Assembly: GCA_963971305.1 (NCBI GenBank)
Contig: OZ020303.1
Span: forward strand, 34,212,106-34,276,105
Direction of reading: 5' to 3'
DNA length: 64,000 nucleotides
Source of the DNA: Arcuatula senhousia
Lineage: Eukaryota; Mollusca; Bivalvia; Mytilida; Mytilidae
Part shown: piece after piece, positions 63,137 through 64,000 of the stretch
Position numbering within the stretch: the first letter of the stretch is position 1
How the letters are laid out: the number at the start of each line of letters is the position of its first letter
Notes under the pieces: model-generated
Database searches by the model: none
Told to the model about the DNA's origin: nothing
The model's input: only the letters and a program-made list of their open reading frames with translations
Position numbers and translations under genes: made by a program

Positions 63137-64000
63137 GTATGCAATAAGATTTGTATATCTAAATATTAAGTCTTAGTTTGTGAGAAAAACACTAAAACAG
63201 CATCACATGTACATGGATTTGTTTCATAAGCAGTTCATGCCAAAATTACATTTAAATGGTTTTCAAACAAATAAGACAAAGTATGGTATAGTACCTTTGT
63301 GTACCAACAATAAAAAATACATTTTGAAAATGAAAAGATTTGAAACATCTATAAAATTAATGTCTGATAGGATTTAATTAAGCAAACATATTTGTGTACT
63401 GTTGAATCACATATTTAGGGAATGAATTACTCTTACAAAAAGTGCATTGAAATGGTTCTCAAATTATGTTCATGTATAAAATTAATGATACATTATCAAC
63501 AGAATTTAATTAGTTTACCAGTGGTCAGTAATCTTATTTTAAGTCTTTTGTCATTTGTTTTCTCTCTACTTTGTGTTTATATGTAAGGAAGTTGGCTAAT
63601 GCAGCTTTTCTTTCATCAATGTTTTGTTTATATGGCAAGGTAGATCTAAATACTTCTAAACTAGTTCTTGCAAGAAGGTTCTTTCAACATGAAAAAGGGT
63701 TGCATGATCTGGCTGCTTAAAATGTGGATAGGGATATTTTTGTAAAAAAGGAGACATTTTAATATGTACAAAGTCATGAAAGCAAAGACATGTTTCTTTT
63801 AATTGTTATATTAATTTTACTTCATTTTTCAGAGGTAAGTAAAAGTATATATTAAAATACATAAAATTAAAACATAGATAACAACTAGATGATAAGTATT
63901 CTAATTGCTCTGAAAAAAGAAAAAGATCATAAAAAACTAATTTCTGAAAAATCTTAAGTGCCTCTGAAGAGATATCAAAAGATGAAATTTGCATAAGACA
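63137..64000 (+). other. intron 27, left part
   Basis: AT-rich intron running off the window. At 63819-63840 a pyrimidine tract and CAG are followed 2 nt later by a perfect donor AG|GTAAGT, without an exon between. Confidence 0.6.

Overview
This is eukaryotic intron-rich DNA. It is AT-rich, has GT-AG introns, and is full of the tetranucleotide-bearing repeats, SINEs and MITEs typical of bivalve molluscs. The organism is probably a bivalve, possibly a mussel; that placement rests on repeat style and gene content and was not tested by a search.

The window is essentially one gene on the + strand: the 5' part of a spectraplakin (MACF1 / dystonin / Drosophila short stop family), a giant actin-microtubule cross-linker. 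I placed 27 constitutive coding exons from 1106 to 63136. All have consensus splice sites and compatible phases. Together they give 4029 nt, a continuous 1343-codon reading frame with no stop. The order is a short N-terminus, CH1 (exons 2-5), CH2 (exons 6-8), then the plakin domain of spectrin-like helices with an SH3 domain embedded in it (end of exon 16 to exon 18), then more helical rod up to exon 27. The gene runs past the right edge; the rest of the rod and the microtubule-binding C-terminus are not in the window.

Three alternative starts can be read from the sequence. Two interchangeable first coding exons (1106-1214 and 1855-1948) both end in phase 1 and both fit exon 2. A third start (32186-32281) lies in the 16.4 kb intron 5 and splices in frame straight to CH2, so it would make a protein lacking CH1 with a Cys-plus-polylysine N-terminus that may bind membrane. 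An 18-nt microexon (14689-14706, HWRFTQ) lies at the place where vertebrate plectin has its HWRAE alternative insert.

The introns hold most of the other content. (1) Helentron-like non-autonomous elements (HINE type: 5' hairpin, simple repeat, tandem core units, 3' hairpin, T-rich end) occur near 5881, 16095, 16311 (nested), 18915, 24535, 28264, 38845, 44330, 44994 (nested), 53773 and 56027. (2) There are three SINE copies with target-site duplications (5483, 39530, 54912). (3) A hAT-like element at 40408-42071 has an 8-bp duplication and contains a 5'-truncated LINE fragment. (4) Several MITEs are present (21564, 47921, 49828, 55306, 59187). The most unusual structures are two minisatellites, at 53408-53772 (37-bp unit) and 57684-58558 (82-bp unit). 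Each begins inside an exon and repeats the exon's 3' end together with its splice donor. A decayed partial copy of exon 22 lies upstream at 55963.

There is no sign of a second protein-coding gene, tRNA, rRNA or CRISPR array.
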